A stretch of 64,000 bases of DNA from Nitratireductor aquimarinus (GTDB lineage: Bacteria; Pseudomonadota; Alphaproteobacteria; Rhizobiales; Rhizobiaceae): assembly GCF_017255295.1 (NCBI RefSeq), contig NZ_JAFKDE010000015.1, positions 1-64,000 of the forward strand, written 5' to 3'. The notes beneath the pieces are model-generated. The model saw nothing but the letters and a program-made list of their open reading frames with translations, did no database searches and was not told the DNA's origin. Made by a program: the position numbers and the translations under genes. Positions 36,480 to 46,714 of this stretch are shown here, in pieces; the stretch's first letter is position 1, and each line of letters starts with the position of its first letter.

Positions 36480-36985
36480 GGGGCGAGGGGGCTGTCGGTG
36501 CAGGGTGCGCGCTGCATTTTCCCCTTGGTCTTGTGCGGCGCGCGGGAGCGCTGTGCGTCCTTCGACAAGCTCAGGATGAGGGGGGAGGCTCAGGATGAGG
36601 GATGTTGAGAATGACGGGGAGGGCACGCGAGAGTTACGCTCGCTCTCCTCGGCCTTGAAGGGTTGGTTGTAGGCTTTTGCCTGCTTCGCTGAGATCTGCG
36701 CGCATCTCCCCACTCTGAGAAGCTGCCTTCCTTGCAGTGAGCGCATGTGCGTTCTCCCGAGCACCCAGACACTCTATCCCATACACCTGACCCGAAATCC
36801 GGCTACCTACCTTCCTCATCCTGAGCTTGTCGAAGGACGCACAGCGCTCCCGCTCGCCAATCCGCGCCTCACGCCCCCACCATCCACCGCGATCACGCCC
36901 GCGACTGTGGAAAAGCCACTCTTGTGAGGGGCAGGGGGCGGCGAATGACACTATCTTCGCCGGGTTCACAGATTCAGGAATTCGC
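36480..36985. other. Repeat-bearing intergenic region between ampH-like gene and tex
   Basis: 506 bp with no supportable gene. It is dominated by the 36542-36853 segment with 40 bp inverted repeats; the remainder holds the tex promoter and its AGGAA ribosome site at 36977-36981. Confidence 0.55.
36542..36853. repeat. 312 bp segment bounded by 40 bp perfect inverted repeats
   Basis: Positions 36542-36581 are the exact reverse complement of 36814-36853. The core of each arm is the common dispersed sequence CTTCGACAAGCTCAGGATGA. The 232 bp between the arms is non-coding and holds a partial further copy (GGCTCAGGATGAGGG at 36587-36601). A third related element lies at 39341-39391 after tex. It may be a pair of REP-like elements or a small non-autonomous transposable element. 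Confidence 0.75.
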
Positions 36986-39325
36986 ATGTCAGCTGACGTC
37001 AAACGCATCGCCGCCCTTATCGCCACCGAGATCACCGCCCGGCCGGAGCAGGCTCAGGCGGCCATTGGTCTTCTGGATGAAGGGGCGACCGTTCCGTTCA
37101 TCGCGCGCTACCGCAAGGAAGTCACCGGCGGCCTTGATGACACGCAGTTGCGCACGCTCGCCGAGCGGCTCTCCTATCTGCGCGAGCTCGATCAGCGCCG
37201 CGACACGATCCTCGGTTCGATCCGCGAGCAGGGCAAGCTCACGCCGGATCTGGAAACCAAGATCGTCACCGCCGCCACCAAGGCGGAGCTGGAAGACATC
37301 TACCTGCCCTACAAGCCCAAGCGGCGCACCAAGGCGCAGATCGCCCGTGAGCGCGGGCTCGGGCCGCTGGCCGAGGCCATTCTGGCGGATCGCTCCAAAG
37401 TGCCGGCCGAACTGGCGAAGGATTATCTCGGCGAAGAAGTCGCAGACGAGAAGGCCGCGCTCGACGGCGCGCGCGACATTCTGGCCGAGCAGTTCGCCGA
37501 AAACGCCGATCTGGTCGGGAAGCTGCGCAATCACATGAAGGAACGCGCCGTCCTGCGCGCCCGCGTTGTCGAGGGCAAGGAGGAGGCGGGCGCGAAGTTC
37601 TCCGACTATTTCGACCACTCCGAGCAATGGTCGGGCGTTCCGAGCCATCGCGCGCTTGCCATGCTGCGCGGCCGCAACGAGGACGTGCTGGCGCTCGACC
37701 TGGAAGTGGATGCGGACGACACCAGCCCGCTCAAGCCCGCGGTGCGCATGATCGCGGCTGCCTATGAGATCGGCGGCCAGCGTCCCGGTGACCAGTGGCT
37801 GATGGAGGTTGCCGGCTGGACATGGCGCGTAAAGCTCTTCCTGCACCTCAACCTCGATCTGATGCGCGATCTGCGTGAGCGGGCCGAGGAAGAGGCGATC
37901 AATGTGTTCGCGCGCAATCTGAAGGATCTGCTTCTGGCGGCACCCGCCGGCACGCGGGCAACGCTCGGGCTCGATCCGGGCATTCGCACCGGGGTCAAGG
38001 TGGCCGTGGTCGACGCCACGGGCAAGCTGCTCGACACCTCCACGGTGTACCCGTTCCCACCGCGCAACGATCTGCGTGGCAGCCAGGCCGAGCTGTCGGC
38101 GCTGATCCGCAAGCACGGCGTCGAGCTGATCGCCATCGGCAACGGCACGGGAAGCCGCGAGACCGAAAAGCTCGTGGCCGACATGCTGTCGGATATGCCG
38201 GCGCCCAAGCCGCTCAAGGTCGTGGTTTCCGAGGCCGGCGCATCGGTTTATTCGGCGTCGCCCACGGCGGCGGCCGAATTCCCCAATCTTGACGTCTCGC
38301 TGCGCGGGGCTGTCTCCATCGCGCGCCGCCTGCAGGACCCGCTGGCGGAGCTGGTGAAGATCGAGCCGAAGTCCATCGGCGTCGGCCAGTATCAGCACGA
38401 TGTGGATCAATACCGTCTGGCAAAGGCGCTCGACGCCGTGGTGGAAGACGCGGTGAACGCGGTCGGCGTGGACCTGAACACGGCATCCTCATCGCTTCTG
38501 GCGCGCGTTTCGGGCCTTGGCGCGTCGATTGCCGAGGCCATCGTGGCGCATCGCGACGCCAATGGCGCGTTCTCCAGCCGCAAGCAGCTTCTGGAGGTGG
38601 CGCGGCTTGGCCAGCGCACCTTCGAGCAGTGCGCCGGCTTCCTGCGCATCCCGAACGGCACGGAGCCGCTGGACGCGTCGTCAGTTCACCCGGAGGCCTA
38701 TGGCGTGGCGCGCAAGATCGTCTCGTCCTGCGGGCGCGATGTGCGCTCGCTGATGGGCGACGCCGGCGCGCTCAAGGCGCTCGACCCGCGCGTCTTCGTG
38801 GATGAGCGTTTTGGTCTGCCCACGGTGCGCGATATCATTGCCGAACTTGAAAAGCCGGGCCGCGACCCGCGCCCGGCCTTCCGCACGGCCACCTTCGCCG
38901 AGGGCATCGACGACATCAAGGATCTGAAGCCCGGCATGAGCCTGGAAGGCACGGTGACCAATGTTGCCGCCTTCGGCGCGTTCGTGGATATCGGTGTTCA
39001 TCAGGACGGGCTGGTGCATGTCTCCCAGCTTGCCGACCGCTTCGTGAAGGACGCGCATGAGGTGGTGAAGGCCGGCGATGTGGTGAAGGTGCGGGTGCTT
39101 GAGGTCGACATCAAGCGCAAGCGCATCAGCCTCTCCATGCGCAAGGATGCCGGCGGAGCCAGCGGTGGCGCAGATACCGGTGCTGGCGCTGGCCGTCCGC
39201 GCGATGGCGGCAAGCCGTTCCGTGGCGGGCAGCAGCGCAGTGGCGGTGGCAAGCCGGGCGGGCGCAGCAGCGAACCGCAGGGCGCACTCGCCGCCGCACT
39301 GGCTCAGGCCATGAAGAAGAAATAG
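36986..39325 (+). CDS. tex: Tex family RNA-binding transcription accessory protein
   Basis: 779 residues from ATG 36986; a longer frame reaches into the repeat region and is rejected. N-terminal Tex helical domain with [17 protein letters not shown], YqgF-like RNase H fold (about 325-460, [17 protein letters not shown]), helix-hairpin-helix region (about 490-560, with [16 protein letters not shown]-type repeats), and a C-terminal S1 RNA-binding domain (about 650-715). A Gly/Arg-rich tail follows. It binds nucleic acid and affects transcription fidelity and stress survival. Typical length. Confidence 0.94.
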   Translation: MSADVKRIAALIATEITARPEQAQAAIGLLDEGATVPFIARYRKEVTGGLDDTQLRTLAERLSYLRELDQRRDTILGSIREQGKLTPDLETKIVTAATKAELEDIYLPYKPKRRTKAQIARERGLGPLAEAILADRSKVPAELAKDYLGEEVADEKAALDGARDILAEQFAENADLVGKLRNHMKERAVLRARVVEGKEEAGAKFSDYFDHSEQWSGVPSHRALAMLRGRNEDVLALDLEVDADDTSPLKPAVRMIAAAYEIGGQRPGDQWLMEVAGWTWRVKLFLHLNLDLMRDLRERAEEEAINVFARNLKDLLLAAPAGTRATLGLDPGIRTGVKVAVVDATGKLLDTSTVYPFPPRNDLRGSQAELSALIRKHGVELIAIGNGTGSRETEKLVADMLSDMPAPKPLKVVVSEAGASVYSASPTAAAEFPNLDVSLRGAVSIARRLQDPLAELVKIEPKSIGVGQYQHDVDQYRLAKALDAVVEDAVNAVGVDLNTASSSLLARVSGLGASIAEAIVAHRDANGAFSSRKQLLEVARLGQRTFEQCAGFLRIPNGTEPLDASSVHPEAYGVARKIVSSCGRDVRSLMGDAGALKALDPRVFVDERFGLPTVRDIIAELEKPGRDPRPAFRTATFAEGIDDIKDLKPGMSLEGTVTNVAAFGAFVDIGVHQDGLVHVSQLADRFVKDAHEVVKAGDVVKVRVLEVDIKRKRISLSMRKDAGGASGGADTGAGAGRPRDGGKPFRGGQQRSGGGKPGGRSSEPQGALAAALAQAMKKK

Positions 39326-39340
39326 GGGCGTTCTTTACCC

Positions 39341-39391
39341 AGCCCTCATGGTGAGCCCCCTGAGCTTGTCGAAGGGCGAACCACGAGGGCT
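39341..39391. repeat. REP-like hairpin element after tex
   Basis: Arms AGCCCTCATGGT (39341-39352) and ACCACGAGGGCT (about 39380-39391) pair with one mismatch, and the loop carries CCTGAGCTTGTCGAAGGG, the same core as the arms of the 36542-36853 segment. It lies between convergent genes, where it could also act as a terminator. It overlaps the EamA stop. Confidence 0.6.
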
Positions 39392-40304
39392 AAACAGGAT
39401 GGCGCAGTGCGGCCTGCGCGCGCCGCCGCTTGCGCCCGGAATGAAGCTGCCAGAGCGAGTGGGCGACCAGCGTGACGATCAGGATCGTGCCGCCGATCAG
39501 CGTCGCGCGGCTCGGCACTTCCGAGAAAATCAGCCACACCCAGACGGGCGCAAGCACGGTTTCCAGAAGATAGAACATCGCCACTTCCGGGCCTGAAATG
39601 TATTTCGGGCCGTTGGAGAGGCAGAAGAACGAGATCGGCATGATCACTGCGCCGTTGAGGATGATCCACCAGGGAGCCTCGATGCGGTAGCCGGTCTTGG
39701 CGGTCATGATCACGGCGACGATGAAGGGTAATATGACGGCGACCAGCGCCGTAAAGCCCATGTCGCGCCCGCTGCCGCGCGTGATGGTGATGGCGGTCGC
39801 CAGCAGGAAGGCCGCGCTCAGCGCCATCACGTCGCCGAACAGATTTCCAGCCCCGATGCCGCCGCCGACAATGATCAGCACGCCGATCAGCATCACCCCC
39901 ATGGCAATCAGCGTGGCCGGTTTCGGTCGCTCCTTCAGGAACAGCCAGGAGAGCAGCGCTGCGAACATGGAATTGAAGGCGAGGATGAACACCAGATTGG
40001 CCGTCGAGGTGTTGTAGACGGCGGTGATGAAACAAAGCGCGGAAAGCGCGTAGAGCGCCGCCACGACGAGGCCGACACGACCGGGCATGAGCGGTGGCAC
40101 ATTGCGTGAAAAGAGACGCCAGACGAACCAGACGGCAAGCGCCACGGCAACCGTCAGCGCGCTGCGCACCATCAGGATCGGCCAGGGATCGCCATCGGCA
40201 AGCCGAATTAAGGGAATGTCGATGGTCAGCGCCATGCCGCCAAACGCGGTCAGTGCGAGGCCTTTTGCATGCGAAGAAGAGGCTGGGTCGGACACGGGCG
40301 GCAA
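39390..40304 (-). CDS. EamA/DMT-family transporter
   Basis: 304 residues with ten predicted membrane helices in two repeated EamA halves (about 17-145 and 160-290). The motif FNSMFAALLSWLFLKERP ends the first half and the WLIFSEVPSRATLIGG segment the second. Family members export amino acids, nucleotides or other small metabolites; the substrate is unknown. The Arg-rich end (SGRKRRRAQAALR) is cytosolic. Confidence 0.85.
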   Translation of the reverse strand: MPPVSDPASSSHAKGLALTAFGGMALTIDIPLIRLADGDPWPILMVRSALTVAVALAVWFVWRLFSRNVPPLMPGRVGLVVAALYALSALCFITAVYNTSTANLVFILAFNSMFAALLSWLFLKERPKPATLIAMGVMLIGVLIIVGGGIGAGNLFGDVMALSAAFLLATAITITRGSGRDMGFTALVAVILPFIVAVIMTAKTGYRIEAPWWIILNGAVIMPISFFCLSNGPKYISGPEVAMFYLLETVLAPVWVWLIFSEVPSRATLIGGTILIVTLVAHSLWQLHSGRKRRRAQAALRHPV

Positions 40305-40365
40305 TCCTCTGAAAAAGGGGAATGAAGATGTGCCGTCTTGGCAGACCCTGTCCGGGTGGCGCGCG

Positions 40366-41112
40366 CTAGTCTACGCGCTCCCACCCCTGCGGGCCGAGAT
40401 GTTCCTGCGGCTTGAAGCGTACCTTATAGGCCATTTTGCGCGATCCATTGACCCAGTAGCCCAGATAGACATGCGGCAGACCGGCAGCCACGGCGCGGTT
40501 GATGTGGTCGAGAATCATGAATGTGCCGAGCGAGCGCTCGGTCAGCGCGGGATTGAAGAAGGAATAAACCATCGACAGCCCGTCACCCATCAAGTCGGTC
40601 AGGGCCACGGCCATGAGCTCGCCTTCGCCCTTGCCGGTGATGAAACTGTCCGGGCCGCGGCGGCGATACTCGATCACCTGGGTGCCCACATGGGTGTCCT
40701 CAACCATCATCGCATAGTCGAGCACGGTCATGTCCGACATGCCGCCCTTCTTGTGGCGGGCGTCCAGATAGCTGCGGAACAGCGTGTACTGTTCGGTGGA
40801 GGGCTCGGCCGACTGGGCGGTGCCGATCAGGTCCGCATTCTGCCTCAGAATGCGTTTCATGTTCTTCGTCGGCTGAAACTCCTGCGCCAGAATGCGCACG
40901 GAAACACAGGCGCGGCAGGTTTCGCAGGCAGGCCGATAGGCGATGTTCTGAGAGCGGCGGAAACCGCCCTGGGTCAGCAAATCGTTCAGTTCGGGCGCCT
41001 TGTCCCCGACCAGATGGGTGAAGACCTTACGCTCGAACTGCCCTTCCAGATAAGGGCAGGGCGAAGGCGCGGTCAGAAAGAACTGCGGCGATTGGGCGGG
41101 TTGCTGCGTCAT
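40366..41112 (-). CDS. bpt: Aspartate/glutamate leucyltransferase (Bpt, N-end rule)
   Basis: 248 residues, ATE1-like GNAT fold. N-terminal Cys cluster [13 protein letters not shown] and C-terminal [15 protein letters not shown] are typical. In alphaproteobacteria this protein, related to eukaryotic arginyl transferases, transfers Leu to N-terminal Asp or Glu so the target is degraded through ClpS/ClpAP. The ClpS gene is not in the window. Distinguishing Bpt from an arginyl transferase by sequence alone is based on taxonomic context. Confidence 0.9.
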   Translation of the reverse strand: MTQQPAQSPQFFLTAPSPCPYLEGQFERKVFTHLVGDKAPELNDLLTQGGFRRSQNIAYRPACETCRACVSVRILAQEFQPTKNMKRILRQNADLIGTAQSAEPSTEQYTLFRSYLDARHKKGGMSDMTVLDYAMMVEDTHVGTQVIEYRRRGPDSFITGKGEGELMAVALTDLMGDGLSMVYSFFNPALTERSLGTFMILDHINRAVAAGLPHVYLGYWVNGSRKMAYKVRFKPQEHLGPQGWERVD

Positions 41113-41139
41113 GTCGGTAGGGCGTCACTCCTGTCCTGA

Positions 41140-41187
41140 AGCATCGGACCGAAACGTGGAATCCGGTTTTCGGGATAGTCCGATGCT
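41140..41187. repeat. Dispersed palindromic repeat upstream of bpt
   Basis: Perfect outer arms AGCATCGGAC (41140-41149) and GTCCGATGCT (41178-41187), with an inner CGAAA...TTTTCG pair. The core GGAATCCGGTTTTCGG resembles the element at 32901-32953. It lies between the bpt start and the SLC13 stop. Confidence 0.65.
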
Positions 41188-41237
41188 CCATCAATAATTC
41201 AGATCGTCCTTTGTGCGTCAGAATGGGCGCACGCGAT

Positions 41238-43043
41238 CTAAAGCCCATAATACCATGGCCCGACAAACGAAAACGTCAACCAAATTATCGCCACCAGCGG
41301 CATGCCGGCCTTCATGAAGTCGCGGAAGGAGTAGTGACCCGGCCCCATGACCATCAGGTTGGTCTGGTAGCCGATGGGGGTGGCGAAGGAACAGTTGGCG
41401 GCGAAGATCGTGGCCGCGATGAAGGCTTCCGCCGGCGCGCCAATGGCGGCCGCTATGCCAAGCCCGATGGGTGTGAACAGCACCGCCGTTGCATTGTTGG
41501 ACAGGAAATTGGTCAGCACGGCCACGACGGCGAAATAGCCCGACAGGATGATGGCGGGGCTCTGACCGTCGAGGAGCGCCACCGCGCTGTCGGCGATCAG
41601 GTTTGCGCCGCCCGTGCGTTCCAGCGCCGTGGCGGCGGCAATGGCCGAGCCCACCAGAAGGAATATCTGCCGGTCGAAGGCGCGGCCGGCCTGCGCCAGC
41701 GTCAGACAGCCGGTCGCGATCATGGCGAAGGCGCCGGCGATTGCGGTGGCGACGATCGGCGCGATGTCCAGAGCGGCGGTCACCACGATGCCGGCAAAGA
41801 TGACGAAGGAGATCCAGGCCTTGCGACGCTGCGGCACGGGTTCTGCCGACCATTCGAGAACGAGCAGGTCATGGCTTTCGCGCAGATCCTCGAAGGCGCG
41901 GTCGGTGCCGCCGACAAGGATCGTATCGCCGGGCTCCAGCCGGATGTCGGAGACAGGCGTGCGGCCCATGCGGCTCTTGCGCTGGACGCCGAGCATGTGA
42001 ACGCCGTGCTCGGTCTCAATGCCGGCATTGCGGATGGTGCGCCCTGCATGGCGCGAACCCGGCGGGATCACGGCTTCGGCGATGTGATAGTCCGGGCCGA
42101 CCCGCGCCGCCTCGGTCTGCCCCTCGGCCATGTGGCCGGCCGCCCCATGCGAAAGCGCCTGGGTGAAGGCGCGGCGGGTGGCCGTCACCATCAGCCGGTC
42201 GCCTTCGGAAAGCACCACATTCTCGAACGGGGGATGAAAGCTCATGCCGCGCCGTATGATGAGGCGCGGGGTCAGATCGCCGAGCCCCTGAAAGAGACCG
42301 GCTTTCGATTCCTTGCCGATGAAGGGGTGGCCGGGCACGATGCGGATTTCACCGATGAACTGCGTGCCCGACTGCACTTGCCGGAAGGTCTTCTCATTGC
42401 TCGAATCGCGCAGGATGCGCGGCATGAGAAAGAAGACATAAAGCGCGCCGGCTGCGGCCAGCATAAAGCCCGGCAGGGTGATGTCGAAGAATCCGATTCC
42501 GATGCCCGCCTTGGCGGCAACACCGGCAACCAAAAGGTTGGTGGACGAGCCGATCAGCGTTGTCATGCCCCCCAGAATGGTCATGAAGGAAAGCGGCATC
42601 AGTGCCTTGGAAACCGGGAAATTGCGCTGCGCGGCAAAGACGATCAGCACCGGAATGAAGATCACCACCACCGGCGTGTTGTTCAAAATGGCGCTGAGCA
42701 GGGCTGCCGTCACAAGCGTGATGATGATCGTGCGGGTGCTCGACCCGCCGGCCGATCTGGCGAGAATGCGCGCGGGCTTGTCCAGCGCATCGGTGGCAAA
42801 CAGGCCCTGACCGACGATCAGGAGCGCGAGAACCGTCGCGAGCGCCGGATTGGCGAATCCTGAAAGAAGTTCTTCGGGCGGCAGGCCGCCGGATGCGTTC
42901 TCGTAGGGAATGAAGGCGAAAAGCGCGAGGAACGCCACGAGGCTGCCAAGGGCGACAAGCTCGAGCGTGAAGCGTTCGCTGATATAGGCGGCGACCGTGG
43001 CGAAAATGATCGCGTAGGTCGCCCAGAGATGGAAATCGGCCAT
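41238..43043 (-). CDS. SLC13-family (citrate transporter-like) permease with RCK_C domains
   Basis: 601 residues. Membrane blocks at about 1-190 and 400-601 flank a cytosolic insert (about 200-380) with two TrkA-C/RCK_C-type domains, ending LSEGDRLMVTATRRAF and LEPGDTILVGGTDRAF. The motif IGSSTNLLVAG is characteristic of the SLC13/ArsB fold, as is SFATPIGYQTNLMVMGP. It would carry an anion such as sulfate or a dicarboxylate with Na+. The substrate cannot be settled. Confidence 0.87.
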   Translation of the reverse strand: MADFHLWATYAIIFATVAAYISERFTLELVALGSLVAFLALFAFIPYENASGGLPPEELLSGFANPALATVLALLIVGQGLFATDALDKPARILARSAGGSSTRTIIITLVTAALLSAILNNTPVVVIFIPVLIVFAAQRNFPVSKALMPLSFMTILGGMTTLIGSSTNLLVAGVAAKAGIGIGFFDITLPGFMLAAAGALYVFFLMPRILRDSSNEKTFRQVQSGTQFIGEIRIVPGHPFIGKESKAGLFQGLGDLTPRLIIRRGMSFHPPFENVVLSEGDRLMVTATRRAFTQALSHGAAGHMAEGQTEAARVGPDYHIAEAVIPPGSRHAGRTIRNAGIETEHGVHMLGVQRKSRMGRTPVSDIRLEPGDTILVGGTDRAFEDLRESHDLLVLEWSAEPVPQRRKAWISFVIFAGIVVTAALDIAPIVATAIAGAFAMIATGCLTLAQAGRAFDRQIFLLVGSAIAAATALERTGGANLIADSAVALLDGQSPAIILSGYFAVVAVLTNFLSNNATAVLFTPIGLGIAAAIGAPAEAFIAATIFAANCSFATPIGYQTNLMVMGPGHYSFRDFMKAGMPLVAIIWLTFSFVGPWYYGL

Positions 43044-43261
43044 TCAGCTCCCGCCGCTTGAAACTGTCCCCGCAGGCCATACCCAATGCCTGCCTGCAAG
43101 GTCAGGAGAATAAGCACGAGCGGTCGCGCCGCAAGCATGGATTTGCCGATGCCGGCAAAAGGCGGGCAAAGGAAAGGCTTTCGCGTCTTCCGACGGGAAA
43201 GGAATTTGCTTGTCGCAGGAGGGCCGAAGCGCGGCATGCGCCGCGTTTCAAAAAGCCGTCG

Positions 43262-43801
43262 TCAGTCGGTTCTCACCATCACCGTATCGAGCAGCCGGTC
43301 ATGCACGGTCTGCCTGTGCGAAAGAAAGAATGCGGCAAGCAGAATCAACGGGCTGAAGAGCGTGCAGAGAGCGACTGCTAGCAGGGTATGTGCGGTTGCG
43401 TAGCGGGGTGTGATCTCGACGCTGTCGAGCCGTTCCAGTCGCAGACTGAACACGCGCATGCCGAGGGTCGCCTGGTAGCGCCCGCCGAGCGTCGCCCTGA
43501 TGTAGAGAATGACGGCGACCAGCGTTGCCATTCCGGCCGCGGCCTTGGAAAGCGTATAAAGAGCAGTCGGTATGTCTCCCGGCGTCCGGTCGGGCGCAAT
43601 CCAGTGCAACACGACATACTCCATGAGCATTGTTGCCAGAACGGACAGAATAACGGCCAGCAATGCATACAGGGCGTAATCCAACAGAAAGGCAAGGCAT
43701 CGCCGCAAATGCAGCCACGTGCCCTGTCGCACGATGAAATCTGGTTGCCGGTCTCCGGGCGGTGCGGTCAGCTGGGGGCTAAGGTCAAATGTATTGGTCA
43801 T
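43262..43801 (-). CDS. RDD-family membrane protein (first copy)
   Basis: 179 residues from ATG 43801; ATG 43816 or TTG 43822 would add a few residues and no site has a strong ribosome signal. Three or four membrane helices (about 35-58, 65-85, 90-110, 140-160). The Arg of RRCLAFLLDYALY and the Asp of the same segment are the RDD hallmarks, and YQATLGMRVFSL plus a late TVHDRLLDT match the family. The function is unknown; some relatives aid Na+/H+ exchange. A second RDD gene is 124 bp away. Confidence 0.78.
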   Translation of the reverse strand: MTNTFDLSPQLTAPPGDRQPDFIVRQGTWLHLRRCLAFLLDYALYALLAVILSVLATMLMEYVVLHWIAPDRTPGDIPTALYTLSKAAAGMATLVAVILYIRATLGGRYQATLGMRVFSLRLERLDSVEITPRYATAHTLLAVALCTLFSPLILLAAFFLSHRQTVHDRLLDTVMVRTD

Positions 43802-43924
43802 CAAAGTCGCTCGCATAATCAATCAAGGGTTCGAAAACGCCTCACGATAGCGAGCGATCTTGTTTTGAAAAATCAGAAGTGTATAGCGTCGTTAAAGATG
43901 CAACTTTTGCGATAATTTCGATTA

Positions 43925-44395
43925 TCAGCTCGTTCGCACCACAACCGTGCCCAGAAGCAGATCATGGACGGTGCGCTTGTAATCGAGGAACAGGCTTGCG
44001 AGCAGGATCAGCGGCGTCAGAACCGCATTGCCGGCCCAGAACAGAACCGTGTGAACCACGGCCAGCATGGAATCGACGCGCCCGCCATCGAGACGAACAA
44101 GTTTGACGTCCATGAACTGCATGCCGAGCGTCGCCTGTCTGCGACCGCCAAGCGTCATGGCGACGTAGAGAAGGGCGGTCAGCGGGGCGAGGATGCCGAA
44201 CAGGAGCCAGCCCAGTCCCAGCGTCATCACGCCCAGAAGGGCCACGATGATTGCGACGGGAACCATCATCAGCCCGATCAACAGGTAGTCGATGCAGAAC
44301 GCGAAAATGCGCCGCGTGCGAACGCCGCGGTAAAGATGCCAGTCATCCCGTGCGGGATCGATGATTTCGCCGTCGAGGGGCCTTGTGGCCGTCAT
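43925..44395 (-). CDS. RDD-family membrane protein (second copy)
   Basis: 156 residues from ATG 44395, with AAGGAACG upstream. Landmarks RRIFAFCIDYLLIGL, GGRRQATLGMQFMDV and RTVHDLLLGTVVVR match the RDD fold, with three or four helices. It has the same layout as the gene at 43262-43801 but only moderate identity, so the pair is an old duplication. It follows hemB by 78 bp on the same strand and may be co-transcribed. Confidence 0.85.
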   Translation of the reverse strand: MTATRPLDGEIIDPARDDWHLYRGVRTRRIFAFCIDYLLIGLMMVPVAIIVALLGVMTLGLGWLLFGILAPLTALLYVAMTLGGRRQATLGMQFMDVKLVRLDGGRVDSMLAVVHTVLFWAGNAVLTPLILLASLFLDYKRTVHDLLLGTVVVRTS

Positions 44396-44473
44396 GAACG
44401 TTCCTTCATTGGTTTGTCGAACAAATGAAAAATGGGTGCGTTCACACGGCGCTTCAAGATTTTCCGAGCAAAA

Positions 44474-45505
44474 TCAGAGCAATTCAGCAACTTCGGCGGC
44501 AAAATAGGTGAGAATTCCGTCGCAGCCCGCGCGCTTGAAGGAAAGCAGGCTTTCCAGCATGGCGCGCTCGCCGTCGATCCAGCCATTGGCGGCTGCCGCG
44601 CGGATCATCGCGTATTCGCCGGACACCTGATAGGCGAAGGTCGGCACGGAGAACGTGTCCTTCAGCTGGCGGACAATGTCGATATAGGGAAGGCCGGGCT
44701 TCACGATCAGCATGTCCGCACCTTCCTGAAGATCCTGCTCGGCTTCGCGCAGCGCTTCGTCGGAATTGGCCGGATCGATGTAATAGGTCTTCTTGTCGCC
44801 CTTCAGCAGACCGCCCGTGCCGATGGCCTCGCGATAGGGGCCATAGAAGGCCGAGGCGAATTTCGTCGCGTAGGACATGATCGCCACGTTCTGGAAGCCG
44901 TTCTGGTCGAGCGCGTCGCGAATGGCGCCGATGCGCCCGTCCATCATGTCGGAGGGGGCGATGATGTCCGCGCCGGCTTCAGCCTGGCCAACGGCCGCAG
45001 CCGCGATCTGGGCGACCGTTTCATCATTGATGATCTCGCCATCGCGCAGGATGCCGTCATGGCCATGGCTGGTGAAGGGGTCGAGCGCCACATCGGTGAT
45101 GATGCCGATCTCCGGCACCGCTTCTTTGATGGCGCGGGTGGCGCGGTTGATCAGATTGTCCGGGTCGAGGCTGTGGGAGCCGGTCTCATCGCGGCGCGCG
45201 GGATCGATATTGGGAAAGGTGGCGATGGCCGGAATGCCGAGCTTTGCGGCGTATTCGGCCTGCCGGACCGCATGGTCGACCGTATGGCGCATGACACCGG
45301 GCATGGCGGAAAGCGGTTCCTGCCGGTTCTCGCCCTCCATGAGGAACAGCGGCCAGATCAGATCGTCGACCGTCAGATGGTTCTCGCGCACGAGGCGGCG
45401 CGACCAGTCGGCCTTGCGCGTGCGGCGCAGGCGGCGGCTGCCGGTGATCTCATCGACGGTGCGGCGTGTGGCGGGGCTGTTCATGGTGCGGGAAAACTTG
45501 TTCAC
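44474..45505 (-). CDS. hemB: Delta-aminolevulinic acid dehydratase (porphobilinogen synthase)
   Basis: 343 residues from GTG 45505, which has GGAG 8 nt upstream; ATG 45484 and ATG 45538 are alternatives. The two active-site lysines lie in YATKFASAFYGP and MLIVKPGLPYID. The metal region reads ITDVALDPFTSHGHDG, with Asp in place of the zinc-binding Cys, which marks the Mg2+-dependent class seen in Bradyrhizobium and Pseudomonas. It condenses two aminolevulinate molecules to porphobilinogen in haem synthesis. Confidence 0.94.
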   Translation of the reverse strand: MNKFSRTMNSPATRRTVDEITGSRRLRRTRKADWSRRLVRENHLTVDDLIWPLFLMEGENRQEPLSAMPGVMRHTVDHAVRQAEYAAKLGIPAIATFPNIDPARRDETGSHSLDPDNLINRATRAIKEAVPEIGIITDVALDPFTSHGHDGILRDGEIINDETVAQIAAAAVGQAEAGADIIAPSDMMDGRIGAIRDALDQNGFQNVAIMSYATKFASAFYGPYREAIGTGGLLKGDKKTYYIDPANSDEALREAEQDLQEGADMLIVKPGLPYIDIVRQLKDTFSVPTFAYQVSGEYAMIRAAAANGWIDGERAMLESLLSFKRAGCDGILTYFAAEVAELL

Positions 45506-45670
45506 GGCTTCGACTCCAGTGTGGCGCCTCTCTATCATGCAGGCCCTGTGGGTCCAAGTGCGGGTCCGGTGTCCTGTGGTCGCAGTTCCTTATAGCATTG
45601 ACGGGGCGAAAAGCGGCTAATAATCAGCTAGAAAGGCCTGCGCGTGGTTGCAACGTTCTGGGGGGTGGCT

Positions 45671-46714
45671 GTGAAAGTCGATTTCGGTGGCGCTGAGGAA
45701 ATCCTGTTCGAACAGGTCGGATGTGCCGGGATCGTGACGCTCAACCGGCCTTCTTCCCTCAATGCGGTCAATCACGGCATGGTGCGGGCGCTCGCCCGCG
45801 CGCTTTCCGCCTGGGAGACGGACGACACGGTCAAGCTCGTGATCATTCGCGGGGAGGGGCGCGCCTTCTCCGCCGGCGGCGACATTCTTGATGTTTACAA
45901 AGCCGGGCTTGCCGGCGAGGCAAAGCCGGATTTCTTTGCAGACGAGTATCGGCTCAATGCGGCAATTGCCCGTTTCCCCAAACCCTATGTGGCGCTGATC
46001 GACGGCATTGTCATGGGCGGCGGTGTTGGCGTCTCCTTCCATGGTTCGCATCGCGTGATGACGGAAAACGCCATCTTCGCCATGCCCGAGGTCGGTATCG
46101 GCTTTTTCCCCGATGTCGGGGGCAGTTTCCTGCTTTCGCGCCTGCCGGGCGAATTCGGCATGTATCTGGCGCTCACCGGAAACCGCATTCGCAGGGGTGA
46201 CGCCTGCGCGACGGGGCTTGCCACGCACGCGGTCGATGCGGCGGAACTGCCGGCATTGACCCAGGCCCTGTGCGAGGGCGGTGATGTGGATGCGACGCTG
46301 GCAGCATTTGCCGGAACTGCGGAACGCGAAATGGATGACGGCGCGCTGCATGCGATTGCCAGCCATTTTTCTTTCGGCACGCTTGCGGAGGTCCTGCAGT
46401 CGCTTGGCGAGGATCAGGACGAATGGGTGCAGAAGACTGCTGCGACCATCGCCAGGCGTTCGCCCACCAGTCTTCATGTCGCGTTTCGTCAGGTCCGCGC
46501 CGGCGCGATGCTGACCATGGACGAGTGCATGCATATGGAATTCCGCATCCTGAACCGCATGCTCACCGGGCACGACTTCTATGAAGGCATCCGCGCGGTT
46601 CTGGTGGAGAAGGGAAGCACGCCCCACTGGAAGCCCGATACGCTCGACGGCGTGAAGGATGAGGACATTGACGCCTATTTCGCGCCCCTGCCGGGCAAGG
46701 AGCTGGCGCTGTGA
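45671..46714 (+). CDS. Enoyl-CoA hydratase/isomerase family, 3-hydroxyisobutyryl-CoA hydrolase-like
   Basis: 347 residues from GTG 45671, with GGGGGG 5 nt upstream; GTG 45644 is an alternative. Crotonase fold with oxyanion loops in GRAFSAGGDI and GIVMGGGVGVS. The catalytic-type Glu is in AMPEVGIGFFPDVGGSFLLSRL-like sequence (residues about 128-150), and the extended C-terminus is typical of HIBCH rather than simple hydratases. It would release 3-hydroxyisobutyrate in valine breakdown. The other valine genes are not nearby. Confidence 0.85.
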   Translation: MKVDFGGAEEILFEQVGCAGIVTLNRPSSLNAVNHGMVRALARALSAWETDDTVKLVIIRGEGRAFSAGGDILDVYKAGLAGEAKPDFFADEYRLNAAIARFPKPYVALIDGIVMGGGVGVSFHGSHRVMTENAIFAMPEVGIGFFPDVGGSFLLSRLPGEFGMYLALTGNRIRRGDACATGLATHAVDAAELPALTQALCEGGDVDATLAAFAGTAEREMDDGALHAIASHFSFGTLAEVLQSLGEDQDEWVQKTAATIARRSPTSLHVAFRQVRAGAMLTMDECMHMEFRILNRMLTGHDFYEGIRAVLVEKGSTPHWKPDTLDGVKDEDIDAYFAPLPGKELAL

